This document shows, in pieces, positions 8,022 through 17,840 of a DNA stretch of 64,000 nucleotides (position 1 is its first letter; every line of letters starts with the position of its first letter). The translations under genes were made by a program, and so were the position numbers. Where the stretch lies: assembly GCF_014201375.1 (NCBI RefSeq), contig NZ_JACHDZ010000004.1, positions 552,017-616,016 of the forward strand, read 5' to 3'. The notes beneath the pieces were generated by a model, which worked only from the letters and a program-made list of their open reading frames with translations, searched no databases and was not told the DNA's origin. This DNA comes from Tunturiibacter empetritectus. GTDB taxonomy: Bacteria > Acidobacteriota > Terriglobia > Terriglobales > Acidobacteriaceae.

Positions 8022-11000
8022 ACATCTCTGCGCCATTCATTCATCGGCCTGTGGCGACGACGCTGCTTACGATTGCGATCGCGATTGCGGGGGCGATTGC
8101 GTTCAAGGTGCTTCCGGTGTCTCCGCTGCCGCAGGTGGATTTTCCGACGATCTCGGTGAGTGCGAGTTTGCCGGGTGGGAGCGCCGAGATCATGGCGTCG
8201 TCGGTGGCGACCCCGCTGGAGAGGCAGTTTGGGCACATTGCAGGGGTGACGGAGATGACCTCTGCGAGCAGCCTGGGAACGACGTCAATTACGATCCAGT
8301 TCGACCTGAGTCGGAATATCGATGGTGCGGCGCGTGATGTTGAGGCGGCGATCAACGCGGCGAGAACTTATCTTCCGGCGAATCTTCCGGGGAATCCGAC
8401 GTACCGCAAAGTAAATCCGGCTGATGCGCCGATCATGATCATTGGTCTGACGTCGGATAAATATGGCCCCGACAAGCTGTATGACGAAGCCTCGACGGTG
8501 GTGCAGCAAAAGCTTTCGCAGATTCAGGGAGTAGGGCAGGTCAATCCGGGTGGAGGCGCGCTGCCTTCGGTTCGCGTTGAGGTGAATCCGACGAAGCTGG
8601 CGAGCTTTGGGATGACGATGGCGAATGTGCAGTCGGTGGTGAGTCTGCAGAATTCGAATTTGGCGAAGGGGCAGATCACGAATGGTGATGTTTCGGCAGA
8701 CATCGTTGCAAATGACCAGATCTCGCATGCGGAGGACTATAAGCCGATCATCATTGGTTACAAGCAGGGGTCGGCGGTGCGGCTGTCTGATGTGGCGGAT
8801 GTGGTCGACTCGACTCAGAACGTGCGTGCGGCGGGATATCTGAACGGCAAACGGGCTGTAATGTTGATTATCTTTCGGCAGCCTGGGGCCAACATCATCG
8901 ATACGGTGGATCGCATTCGGGCGGAGCTGCCATCGGTGGAGGCTTCGATTCCGAAGGGGATCGATACCACGATTGTGTTGGATCGCACGACGACGATTCG
9001 TGCGTCGGTGAGCGATGTTGAACGAACACTGTTGCTCTCTATCGCGTTGGTGATCGTGGTGGTGTTCCTCTTCCTGCGAAACGGAAGGGCGACGTTGATT
9101 CCCGCGGTGGCGGTTCCGGTTTCGTTGATCGGAACCTTTGCGGTGATGTACATGTTCGGCTACAGCATCGACAACCTTTCGCTGATGGCGCTGACGATCT
9201 CGACCGGGTTTGTGGTGGATGATGCGATTGTGGTGATGGAGAACATCACGCGACATCTCGAGAACGGGATGGCTCCGTTTGCCGCCGCGCTGAAGGGCGC
9301 GCAGGAGATTGGTTTTACGGTCGTGTCGATCAGCATCTCGCTGGTTGCGGTTTTTATTCCGCTGCTTTTGATGGGCGGGATTGTGGGCAGGCTGTTTCGT
9401 GAGTTTGCGGTGACGCTTTCCACGGCCATCTTCGTATCGATGTTGATCTCGCTGACGACGACGCCGATGATGTGCGCCTATCTGCTGCGGAACGAGCATG
9501 AGAAGAAGCACGGCCGGATGTATATGGCGTCGGAGAGGTTCTTTGACTGGGTGCTTTCCCTCTATCGGCGGAGCCTGCATTGGGTTCTGGAAAATCCCGT
9601 ACTGACGCTGACTGTTCTGCTCCTGACGATCGCATTCAATGTGGCGCTGGTGATCAAAATTCCGAAGGGATTTTTCCCGCAACAAGATACTGGTTCGCTG
9701 GGGGGGGCGGTTCGGGGGCCGCAGGATGCTTCGTTTGCTTCGATGAATACGGCACTTCAGGAAGTCGCGAATATCGTGAAGAACGACCCGGCGGTTCAGA
9801 ATGTGATTGGCTTTACTGGTGGAGGCGGGGCCACGAATACAGGGAATATGTTTGTGACGTTGAAGCCGCTGAACGTTCGCAAGATCGGAGCGCCGGATAT
9901 TATCAATCGGCTGCGTCCAAAGTTGAACCGGGTGACGGGGGCCTCCGCGTTCCTGCAGGCGTCCCAGGATCTTCGTATCGGCGGACGTTCGAGCAATGCA
10001 CTCTATCAGTACACGATTCAGGCCGATAACGTTACGGACCTCACTACATGGGGTCCTAAGCTGCTGACGGCGATGATGCATCTGCCCGGGTTTCAGGATG
10101 TGAGTTCGGATCAGCAGAATGGGGGCCTGGATCAGCTGCTTACTTACGACCGGGTGACGGCGGCGAAGCTAGGCCAGACGGCGCAGTCGCTCGATCAGGG
10201 ATTGTACAGCGCGTTTGGGCAGCAACAAGTTTCGATCATCTACACCCAACTGAATCAGTATTACGTGGTGCTGGAGGTTGCGCCGGAGTACTGGCAGACG
10301 CCGGAGGGATTGAAGAATATCTATTTTCATCCTGCTGGTACGAGCAGCACGACGGCCAGCGGCAATGTCCCTTTATTTACTATGGCGACATCTGCGACCA
10401 ATACGACTCCGCTCTCTCTAAATCACACAGGCTTGTTTCCTTCGGTTACGGTCTCGTTCAATCTGGCACCCGGAATGTCGTTGAGCGATGCGACGCTTGA
10501 GATTGCCCAGATGCAGCAGCGGCTGGGGACGCCGACCTCGGTGCATGGTTTTTTTGCGGGGACGCTGCTGGCGTATCAGCAGTCACTGGGGACCGAACCG
10601 CTGCTGATTTTGACGGCGCTGCTTGCGGTTTATATTGTGTTGGGAGTTTTGTACGAGAGCCTGGTGCATCCGCTGACGATTCTTTCGACGCTGCCTTCGG
10701 CTAGCGTTGGCGCGATGCTGGCGCTGATGCTCTTCAAGACGGATTTGAACGTTATTTCGATCATCGGGATTGTGCTGCTGATAGGCATTGTGAAGAAGAA
10801 CGCGATTATGATGATCGACTTTGCGCTGCAGGCAGAGCGCGAGGGCGGCATGAATACGGAAGATGCGATCTTTGAGGCGTGTATGCTGCGTTTTCGTCCC
10901 ATTCTGATGACGACGATGGCTGCGCTCTTCGGGGCGTTGCCGCTGGCGTTTGGGACGGGCACGGGGTCGGAGCTGCGTCGGCCGCTGGGCATTACGATTG

Positions 11001-11149
11001 TTGGCGGTTTGATTGTGAGCCAGATGCTTACCCTCTACACCACCCCCGTTGTCTATCTCACACTGGATCGCTTGCGTCTGCGTGCACTGGGTCGTAAGCA
11101 CGATACTTTTAACCCCGGGGGCGGTCCTACTGCCGTTGCTGCGGAGTAG
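8018..11149 (+). CDS. RND (HAE1 family) inner-membrane efflux permease, second of pair
   Basis: A second RND permease of 1043 residues, clearly paralogous to the preceding one (same STGFVVDDAIVVMEN helix-4 signature and the same LYTTPVVY C-terminal helix). The ATG at 8018 overlaps the previous stop codon as ATGA, which points to translational coupling. It has only a short Ser/Thr-rich insert at the position where its partner carries about 80 extra residues, so it is close to normal family length. It probably forms a hetero-trimer with the first permease in the way MdtB and MdtC do; two independent homotrimers would be the alternative. Confidence 0.95.
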   Translation: MNISAPFIHRPVATTLLTIAIAIAGAIAFKVLPVSPLPQVDFPTISVSASLPGGSAEIMASSVATPLERQFGHIAGVTEMTSASSLGTTSITIQFDLSRNIDGAARDVEAAINAARTYLPANLPGNPTYRKVNPADAPIMIIGLTSDKYGPDKLYDEASTVVQQKLSQIQGVGQVNPGGGALPSVRVEVNPTKLASFGMTMANVQSVVSLQNSNLAKGQITNGDVSADIVANDQISHAEDYKPIIIGYKQGSAVRLSDVADVVDSTQNVRAAGYLNGKRAVMLIIFRQPGANIIDTVDRIRAELPSVEASIPKGIDTTIVLDRTTTIRASVSDVERTLLLSIALVIVVVFLFLRNGRATLIPAVAVPVSLIGTFAVMYMFGYSIDNLSLMALTISTGFVVDDAIVVMENITRHLENGMAPFAAALKGAQEIGFTVVSISISLVAVFIPLLLMGGIVGRLFREFAVTLSTAIFVSMLISLTTTPMMCAYLLRNEHEKKHGRMYMASERFFDWVLSLYRRSLHWVLENPVLTLTVLLLTIAFNVALVIKIPKGFFPQQDTGSLGGAVRGPQDASFASMNTALQEVANIVKNDPAVQNVIGFTGGGGATNTGNMFVTLKPLNVRKIGAPDIINRLRPKLNRVTGASAFLQASQDLRIGGRSSNALYQYTIQADNVTDLTTWGPKLLTAMMHLPGFQDVSSDQQNGGLDQLLTYDRVTAAKLGQTAQSLDQGLYSAFGQQQVSIIYTQLNQYYVVLEVAPEYWQTPEGLKNIYFHPAGTSSTTASGNVPLFTMATSATNTTPLSLNHTGLFPSVTVSFNLAPGMSLSDATLEIAQMQQRLGTPTSVHGFFAGTLLAYQQSLGTEPLLILTALLAVYIVLGVLYESLVHPLTILSTLPSASVGAMLALMLFKTDLNVISIIGIVLLIGIVKKNAIMMIDFALQAEREGGMNTEDAIFEACMLRFRPILMTTMAALFGALPLAFGTGTGSELRRPLGITIVGGLIVSQMLTLYTTPVVYLTLDRLRLRALGRKHDTFNPGGGPTAVAAE

Positions 11150-11151
11150 AT

Positions 11152-12681
11152 TTGGATGTTAACCCTATGACGAACCTTCGATTCACCATCGCGATTTGCC
11201 CGGCACTGACGGCGCTTTTTTTGACCGGATGCATGGTGGGGCCTAAGTACCACACGCCGCCCGCTGTTGCGCAGGCGCCGCCAACGACTTACAAGGAGTC
11301 GCCGACGCAGTTTCAGGATACGGACGGCTGGAAGGTGGCACAGCCGCAGGATGCGATGCTGCACGGCAAGTGGTGGGAGATCTACGGCGACCCGGAGTTG
11401 AATGCGCTGGAAAATCGGTTGAATATCGATAACCAGAACATCAAGCAGTTCTTCGCGAACTTCATGGAGGCGCGTGCTCTTGTGGCGCAGGCACGTTCGC
11501 AGCTTTATCCGACTGCGTCTGTAGGGCCGTCGTATACCCGTTCCAAATCCTCAGCGAATCTGGGGCGTTCGTCGCAAGCCAACACGGGCTCGACGAACTC
11601 TGTCGGCTCTCTGCCTGCTTCGATTTCGTGGGAGCCGGATCTTTGGGGTAGAGTTCGCAGCACGATTCACGAGCAGCAGTACAACGCGCAGTTGAGTGCC
11701 GCCGATTTGGAGAATGAGAAGCTGACCGAACAGGCAAGCCTTGCTACGTTCTTCTTTGAGATTCGCGGTCAGGATGCGCTGCAGGCGATTCTGAACGACA
11801 CGGTGGAGGCGGATAAGCGGGCGCTGGAGTTGACGCAGGCGCAATACGAGACCGGCGTTGGCGATCGGATTTCGGTGGTGCAGGCGCAGAACACGCTGCA
11901 GAATGTGCAGTCGCAGGCGATCAATCTTGGCGTGGCGCGGGCTCAGTATGAGAATGCGATTGCGCTGCTGGTGGGGGCCAATGCTTCGACTTTTTCTATT
12001 CCGGTGAAGGCTTCGAGCGTGACTCCTCCACCGATACCGATTGGGTTGCCGTCGGCGTTGCTGGAGCGGCGGCCTGATATTGCTGCTTCGGAGCGAAACA
12101 TGGCGGCGGCGAATGCGCAGATTGGTATTGCGACTGCGGCGTACTATCCGAATCTGACGCTGAGCGCTTCGGGCGGATTTGAAAGCTCGACCTTCAAACA
12201 TCTCCTGGATCAGTCGAGCCGGTTCTGGTCGATTGGGCCGACGGTGAGCGAGACGGTCTTCGACGCTGGGTTGCGGCGGGCTACAGTGAATCAGTTTGTG
12301 GAGGTCTATAACGCCGATGTCGCGAGCTACCGGCAGACCGTTCTTACTGGATTTCAGCAGGTGGAGGATGCGCTTGCTTCCGTGCGTATTCTTTCGCAGC
12401 AGCAGTTACAGCAACAGGAGGCGGTGAAGTCGGCGGAGGAGTTTGTGATGCTCGAGACGGCGCGGTATCAGACGGGCATTGATCCTTACGTGAATGTGGT
12501 GACGGCGCAGACGACGTTGCTGACGGACAGGGAGTCGGTCGCGACTCTGCGAGTGCAGGCGATGACGGCTTCGGTACAGTTGATCGAGGCGCTGGGTGGA
12601 GGATGGGACCGATCGCAACTGCCTACGCCGGCGCAGGTTTCCGAGAAGCTGACGAAGGCAGAGACGACGGTTCAACGATGA
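11152..12681 (+). CDS. NodT-family outer-membrane efflux lipoprotein (TolC-like)
   Basis: This is the outer-membrane duct of the tripartite pump. A signal peptide ends in the lipobox LTGC, so the mature protein is lipid-anchored at its Cys, and the body shows the two repeated coiled-coil halves of the OEP family (for example QARSQLYPTASVGPSY and RRPDIAASERNMAAANAQIG). The TTG at 11152 has GGAG five bases upstream, while an ATG at 11167 gives a more typical signal peptide with a poorer ribosome-binding site; either is possible. It follows the second permease after 2 bases and closes the operon. Confidence 0.92.
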   Translation: MDVNPMTNLRFTIAICPALTALFLTGCMVGPKYHTPPAVAQAPPTTYKESPTQFQDTDGWKVAQPQDAMLHGKWWEIYGDPELNALENRLNIDNQNIKQFFANFMEARALVAQARSQLYPTASVGPSYTRSKSSANLGRSSQANTGSTNSVGSLPASISWEPDLWGRVRSTIHEQQYNAQLSAADLENEKLTEQASLATFFFEIRGQDALQAILNDTVEADKRALELTQAQYETGVGDRISVVQAQNTLQNVQSQAINLGVARAQYENAIALLVGANASTFSIPVKASSVTPPPIPIGLPSALLERRPDIAASERNMAAANAQIGIATAAYYPNLTLSASGGFESSTFKHLLDQSSRFWSIGPTVSETVFDAGLRRATVNQFVEVYNADVASYRQTVLTGFQQVEDALASVRILSQQQLQQQEAVKSAEEFVMLETARYQTGIDPYVNVVTAQTTLLTDRESVATLRVQAMTASVQLIEALGGGWDRSQLPTPAQVSEKLTKAETTVQR

Positions 12682-12791
12682 GGCTGAAGGTGTGACCTTT
12701 GCGTGATGATCGTGTAGGGTTTGTATGTCTGGCGCGGTGCGGTTTCGCGTTTGAAAAATTTTGAGATCAGCGATCAAAAGGTGCGGGTTGA

Positions 12792-15476
12792 ATGCGAATG
12801 AGAGTCTGGGGATCGGCGTTGGCGCTGTTGTTTGTTGCAGGTTCGGTGGGGTTGGGTTCGGTGGCTTTCGCAGCTAGTTCGTCGTCACTTCCTGAGGCCG
12901 CGACTCTGTCGGCTGGCTGGCAGCTGCAGGATGCGGCGAAGGTGACGCAAGGTGGGGATGCGATCGCTTCGGCAAAGTTTAAGCCGCAGGGCTGGTACTC
13001 CGCGACTGTGCCTGGGACAGTACTGACGAGCCTGGTGAATGCGGGCGTCTACCCGGAGCCTTTGTATGGGGAGAATAGCCGTCCCGACAAGATTCCTGAC
13101 AGTCTTGCACGCACGCCGTACTGGTATCGCACGGTCTTTGAGGTGCCGAAGACGTATGTGGGAAGGCATGTGTGGCTGAACCTGGAGGGGATTAATTTTT
13201 CAGCACAGGTGTGGGTGAACGGGACGCAGGTTGGCACGATGAAGGGCGCGTTCAAGCGGGGGATCTTTGATATCTCGCTTGCGGTGAGGCCGGGGAAGAG
13301 CGCGGTTCTGGCGGTGCTAGTGTCACCGCAGCCTCACCCGGGCGTGCCACATGAACATACGATTCGGGATGGCGTGGGCCTGAATGGCGGCATCACCGCG
13401 ATCGATGGGCCGACCTTTCTTTCGACGATTGGGTGGGACTGGATTCCGGCGATTCGGGATCGGGATACCGGAATCTGGCAGAAGGTTTTTCTTTCGGCGA
13501 GTGGGTCGGTGGTGATTCGAGATCCGCTGGTGACGACGGATCTTCCGCTGCCCCGGACGGATTCGGCTGATATTTCGGTGCAGGCTCGGGTGGAGAATCT
13601 GACGGATGCGCCGCAGAAGGGCGTGTTGAAGGGAAGCTTTGGGGATGTGACGTTCGAGCAGCGCGTGGAGGTGGCGGCGCATAGTTCGCAGACGGTTATG
13701 GTCGACGCGAAGAACACGCCGGCGATGCATGTGGAGCATCCGAAGCTGTGGTGGCCGAATGGGTATGGGCCGCAGAATCTGTACAAGCTGCATTTGAGTT
13801 TTGAGGTGGATGGGACGACGTCAGACGACAGAGATGTGAGCTTCGGCGTTCGTAAGTTTACGTATGCCGTGCCTGATTCGGAGAACCTGACGATCTCGGT
13901 GAATGGAGTTCGCGTGTTTATTCGCGGAGGGAATTGGGGGCTGGATGAAGCGATGAAGCGCAATCCGCGGGAGCGGCTGGAGGCGCAGATTCGAATGCAC
14001 CAGATTGCGAATTTGAATTTGATTCGCAACTGGGTGGGACAGAGTACGAGCGAAGATTTTTACGAGCTGTGCGACAAGTACGGGATTCTGGTGTGGGATG
14101 AGTTTTTTCAGCCGAATCCTTCGGACGGACCAGACCCGGATGACTTTGATACGTACATGGCGAATGTGCGCGACAAGATTCTGCGGTTTCGCAATCATGC
14201 CGCGATTGTTTTGTGGTGCGCGCGGAATGAGGGATATCCGCCGAAGAAGATTGACGATGCGCTGCGCGTTTTGATGACTGAGCTGGAGCCGACGAGGTTG
14301 TATCAGGCGAACTCGGCTGATGGGCGCGGGGTGAATTCGCATGGGCCGTATCACTGGAGGACGCCGCGGGAGTTCTATGTTTATGACGAGGCGTTCAAGA
14401 CAGAGATTGGAAGCATGTCGGTGCCGACGCTGGAGTCGATTCACGGGATGATGCCGGAGAAAGACTGGGAGACGATCAACGACGACTGGGCGCAGCATGA
14501 CTTTGCCAAGGGCGCGGCGGATGGCGATAAATATCCGGCGATGATTGCGGATCGGTATGGCAAGGTGGCGAACCTTGCGGACTTTGTGCGGAAGTCGCAG
14601 CTGGCGAACTATGAGGGGTTTCGCGCGATGTACGAGGGGCGCAATGCGAAGCTGTTTCATCCGACGACCGGCGTGATTACGTGGATGAGTAATCCTGCGC
14701 AGCCGAGCTTTGTATGGCAGCTTTACCACCACGATCTGGAGCCTAACTCGGCCTTGTTCGCGGTGAAGAAGGCGGCTGAGCCGGTTCATATTCAGCTGAA
14801 TGAGGCGAATGGCGAGGTCCAGGTGATCAACAATCTGGCTACTCCACTGGAGAGTGCTCATGCTCACGTGGCGATCTACAACCTGGATGGGGCTGTGCAG
14901 TATCAACACGACTTTGACGTGTCGGCTGCACCGAGCCTGGCAACGACGCTTGGAAGCGTGGAGTGGCCTTCGACTCTTTCGGCGGTGCACTTCGTAAAGC
15001 TGGAGTTGCGCGATGCGACGGGGAAGCTGATCTCGGATAACTTCTATTGGCGTGCGTTGCCGGAGCATCAGGATGACCTCAGGGCGTTGGGCAGCTTGCC
15101 TGTGGTGACGCTTGGGGCGTCGGTGGTTCGCCGCGAAGAGCAGGGCGAGGTCTTTGTCACAGTGACTCTGCAAAATACGGGGAAGAACATTGCGCTGATG
15201 ACTCACCTGCAGCTGCGGAGCAAGCGTTCGGGAGAACGAGTGCTGCCGGTTTATTACAGCGACAACTATGTATCTTTGCTGCCGAACGAGACGAGGACGA
15301 TCACGATTGAAGCTGCGACCGCGGATCTAAAGGGAGAGGACGCCCTGGTCGTTTTGGATGGATGGAATGTTGGAGTGACCGCTGCTGCTTCAGCGGGGGT
15401 TAACGTTGAAGCCAACGTGGGAGCTCGGGTGGATCACTGGCCGCTCACCGGGTTGCCGATGGAAGGGGCCCGGTGA
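12792..15476 (+). CDS. Secreted GH2-family glycoside hydrolase (beta-mannosidase / exo-glucosaminidase type)
   Basis: An 894-residue glycoside hydrolase of clan A. A signal peptide (about residues 1-27) is followed by a jelly-roll sugar-binding domain, an immunoglobulin-like domain, a TIM barrel and C-terminal beta domains. The acid/base Glu is E480 in the WCARNEG motif and the likely nucleophile is E538 in the TEIGS stretch. Length and motifs resemble beta-mannosidases and exo-beta-D-glucosaminidases rather than LacZ. Given the amino-sugar genes downstream, a glucosaminidase activity is attractive but is inferred only from context. The stop codon lies inside the right arm of a hairpin at 15443-15478. 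Confidence 0.85.
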   Translation: MRMRVWGSALALLFVAGSVGLGSVAFAASSSSLPEAATLSAGWQLQDAAKVTQGGDAIASAKFKPQGWYSATVPGTVLTSLVNAGVYPEPLYGENSRPDKIPDSLARTPYWYRTVFEVPKTYVGRHVWLNLEGINFSAQVWVNGTQVGTMKGAFKRGIFDISLAVRPGKSAVLAVLVSPQPHPGVPHEHTIRDGVGLNGGITAIDGPTFLSTIGWDWIPAIRDRDTGIWQKVFLSASGSVVIRDPLVTTDLPLPRTDSADISVQARVENLTDAPQKGVLKGSFGDVTFEQRVEVAAHSSQTVMVDAKNTPAMHVEHPKLWWPNGYGPQNLYKLHLSFEVDGTTSDDRDVSFGVRKFTYAVPDSENLTISVNGVRVFIRGGNWGLDEAMKRNPRERLEAQIRMHQIANLNLIRNWVGQSTSEDFYELCDKYGILVWDEFFQPNPSDGPDPDDFDTYMANVRDKILRFRNHAAIVLWCARNEGYPPKKIDDALRVLMTELEPTRLYQANSADGRGVNSHGPYHWRTPREFYVYDEAFKTEIGSMSVPTLESIHGMMPEKDWETINDDWAQHDFAKGAADGDKYPAMIADRYGKVANLADFVRKSQLANYEGFRAMYEGRNAKLFHPTTGVITWMSNPAQPSFVWQLYHHDLEPNSALFAVKKAAEPVHIQLNEANGEVQVINNLATPLESAHAHVAIYNLDGAVQYQHDFDVSAAPSLATTLGSVEWPSTLSAVHFVKLELRDATGKLISDNFYWRALPEHQDDLRALGSLPVVTLGASVVRREEQGEVFVTVTLQNTGKNIALMTHLQLRSKRSGERVLPVYYSDNYVSLLPNETRTITIEAATADLKGEDALVVLDGWNVGVTAAASAGVNVEANVGARVDHWPLTGLPMEGAR

Positions 15477-15478
15477 GC
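15443..15478 (+). terminator. Gene-end hairpin overlapping the GH2 stop codon
   Basis: A 10-bp perfect stem (arms 15443-15452 and 15469-15478, loop of 16) spans the last codons of the GH2 gene and includes its TGA stop. There is no T-run after it. It may act in termination or protect the 3' end, and is weaker than the other gene-end hairpins in this window. Confidence 0.4.
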
Positions 15479-15495
15479 CGCGGCTTAAGGCGCGT

Positions 15496-15738
15496 CTACT
15501 CTTTGGTCTTGAGCAGGCTGTCGTTCTTTACGATGAAGTCTTCGATCTCAGGTGCCATTGCGAGGATCTTGCGCCATTGCTCCTTATACAGAGTCACAGG
15601 AAATCTACCGACTCCATAGAGGGACAGCCCGCCCTTCTCGCTGACCTTGAGACTTAGTCCACGCACAGCCTTGTTCTTCAGTTGATCGTTCTCTGCTCGT
15701 AGACGCTCGAGCTCTGCTCTCAAATCCTCTTCAGACAT
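15496..15738 (-). CDS. Small conserved protein with N-terminal coiled coil, function unknown
   Basis: An 80-residue protein begins with a charged heptad-like segment (EEDLRAELERLRAENDQLK) and continues with a compact domain ending in KEQWRKILAM. I recognise the general pattern as a small hypothetical found in several bacterial phyla, but no function can be given. The ATG has a GGAGGA ribosome-binding site a few bases upstream. It has no signal peptide or membrane segment and is most likely cytosolic. It lies alone between the GH2 gene and the MFS gene. Confidence 0.75.
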   Translation of the reverse strand: MSEEDLRAELERLRAENDQLKNKAVRGLSLKVSEKGGLSLYGVGRFPVTLYKEQWRKILAMAPEIEDFIVKNDSLLKTKE

Positions 15739-15919
15739 GTGTCCTCCTTGACCTGACTACGAGAATACGACAAAGGCCCTAGGCTGGGTTGAAGAGACCA
15801 ACCGGCTGAATGTTGAAGAATGCGCCCTACCTACTGAAGGTCGGCCTGGATTGCAGCCGGAGTCGCTACGCAATGCGCATGCGATCGGTGGGAATTGGTC
15901 TACAGATGGATTGCGCGGC

Positions 15920-17734
15920 TTATATTTTTCTTACTCCTTCGAAGTGCTGCTCGATCTCTTCCAGAGTTTTGCCTTTGGTCTCGGGCAGGAGGAAGGTTGC
16001 CGTGAGGAAGTAGATGACGGTGAAGGCAGCAAAGATAAAGAACATGGTGGAGTAGCCGTACTTGCTGACGACGGGCAGGAAGAGGACAGCAAGAGTGGTC
16101 GAGACCATCTGATTGATGACGAGAGCGATGCTCATGCCTACCGAACGGATGCGGGTGGGCATAAGCTCCGACAGGGCCAGCCAGACGCATACCCCAGGGC
16201 CTACGGCATAAAACGCCATGAAGGCATAGAGGCCAAGGGCCACCAGCCATCCATGCCTGGTGGCTGGGACGCGGTTGATCAGGGCTCGCTGGATCTTCAG
16301 AGGCGCTGTCTGAGCAGCAGCCAGATCCGCGAAGGGATTTTTGAAGAAGGCTTCGATCCGGTTGGCAGGCACGCAGCTTTCGCGGGTGATGTGAATGGGG
16401 GCTGCGGCGGCGTCGTCGGAGCGTACAAAGGTGGTTGCGGCACTGAACCCACCGTAGGAGTAGATGACAGCGAGAGAGGTACTGCTGTCGTTGAACTGTT
16501 GTTCGTTGTAACCGCTTGCCTGCAAAAGCCGGCTGGCCTCGGCCCGATTGAAGGTAAGAGAGAGGTCTTGTTGCGGGCTGACAAGAGCTTGTACGGCGGT
16601 GCGGCACTCAAGGTTTGATCTTTCGGTTCGCAGAAAGAGGGTGCCGACTGTGATCAGGGAGGCGATGACACCGGTTGTACCAAGAATGAGAAGGAATCGG
16701 CGGCCCTTGCGATCGACCAGAGACATGCCTATCGCGGTAATGAGAAAGTTTACCGCGGTGAAGAGGACATATCCCCAGTGCGCACTGAGATCGGAGAGGC
16801 CGCTCTGCAGGAGGATGCCGGTGTTATAGCTAATGATGGAATTGACTCCTGTTGCCGTGTTGCAGAAGAGGATGACGCAGGCCAACAGGAAAGGGATCAT
16901 ATAGCGGCGACGAAAGATGGTGTCGTGGACGGTCGCTCTCGATGAGGTCTGTTCTGAAGACGTGGTGGCGACTTGCTCCATCGTGTCGAGTTCGGCCTGC
17001 GCCACATGGGCAGGATGGGAGCGAAGCAGAGCAACGAGAGCACGATCTTTGTGGCCGCGGCGAAAGAGCCAGCGAGGGGATTCCTGTACGAACAACGTGC
17101 CAAGAACAAAGAGAACTCCGGGCGGAAGCGAGACCCAGAAGATGCGCCGCCATGCCTGGTCTTTGAAGTGGAACAAGGTCGCTGCGTCAGAGGCCTGTGC
17201 CACGGCCTGAACGCGATAGCTGTAGTAGATGCCGATCACTGCCGCGCCAACGATGCCTAAGGTGAGGAACCATTGGAAGATGCCGGTGCCCTTGCCGCGA
17301 GTCGACGATGGGAGACACTCGGCGAGGTAGAGCGGAACGACTACGCCGATGAGTCCTCCGCTGACTCCCTGGAGCAGCCGGCCGAAGAACAGCGATTCGT
17401 AGCCGGAGGAGATGGCGATGACGGGAATACTGATGACGAAGATGGCGCCGCTGAGGAGCATCAAAGGTTTGCGGCCCATCCAGTCGGCGAGCAGCCCGGC
17501 AAACAAGGTGGAGATGACGCTGCCTAGCAATACCGCTGCAACGATTACAGAGAGCTGTCCGGCGGTAAGGCCGGAGGTCGCCTCGAGATAAGGGAGGGCG
17601 CCTCCGATGATGCCCACATCTACGCCGTAGAGCAGGCCACCGAGACCTGCAACCACCAGAAGCAATGTGCTGTATCGGCGCTGGCTGACGGAGGGGATTG
17701 ATAACTGGGTAGAGCCGGAGGTCATAGAGTCCAT
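15920..17734 (-). CDS. MFS sugar porter (SP family) with a long loop late in the protein
   Basis: A 12-helix major-facilitator protein of the sugar porter family, predicted to import a hexose or related sugar by proton symport. Family motifs are present: GRKPLML after helix 2, ESPRWLFRRG in the central loop and PETKGKTLEEIEQ at the C-terminus. At about 604 residues it is well over the usual 450-500; the extra sequence forms a hydrophilic stretch of about 110 residues between helices 9 and 10, starting near LRTERSNLECRT. I chose the ATG at 17734, just before the first helix; a frame extension to 17881 would overlap the upstream gene. It follows the amidohydrolase gene by 106 bases on the same strand and is probably co-transcribed with it. 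Confidence 0.88.
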   Translation of the reverse strand: MDSMTSGSTQLSIPSVSQRRYSTLLLVVAGLGGLLYGVDVGIIGGALPYLEATSGLTAGQLSVIVAAVLLGSVISTLFAGLLADWMGRKPLMLLSGAIFVISIPVIAISSGYESLFFGRLLQGVSGGLIGVVVPLYLAECLPSSTRGKGTGIFQWFLTLGIVGAAVIGIYYSYRVQAVAQASDAATLFHFKDQAWRRIFWVSLPPGVLFVLGTLFVQESPRWLFRRGHKDRALVALLRSHPAHVAQAELDTMEQVATTSSEQTSSRATVHDTIFRRRYMIPFLLACVILFCNTATGVNSIISYNTGILLQSGLSDLSAHWGYVLFTAVNFLITAIGMSLVDRKGRRFLLILGTTGVIASLITVGTLFLRTERSNLECRTAVQALVSPQQDLSLTFNRAEASRLLQASGYNEQQFNDSSTSLAVIYSYGGFSAATTFVRSDDAAAAPIHITRESCVPANRIEAFFKNPFADLAAAQTAPLKIQRALINRVPATRHGWLVALGLYAFMAFYAVGPGVCVWLALSELMPTRIRSVGMSIALVINQMVSTTLAVLFLPVVSKYGYSTMFFIFAAFTVIYFLTATFLLPETKGKTLEEIEQHFEGVRKI

Positions 17735-17840
17735 TCTCGCGGGCCAAAAGAAGATTGGAAGAAGCCCTTGCGCCGCTAAGTGGTTGTTCGGAGGTTCTAC
17801 TGGGACATCATAGCTATTCCAATATATTTTGGGCGTGAGA

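Noticed and set aside
8285..10081. 598-residue open frame on the minus strand inside the second RND permease gene
   Set aside because: It is opposite a clearly coding frame, is extremely rich in Arg and His, and matches no fold; an antisense shadow.
13821..15206. 461-residue minus-strand frame within the GH2 gene
   Set aside because: Arg/His/Leu-rich antisense shadow of a well-supported GH2 enzyme.
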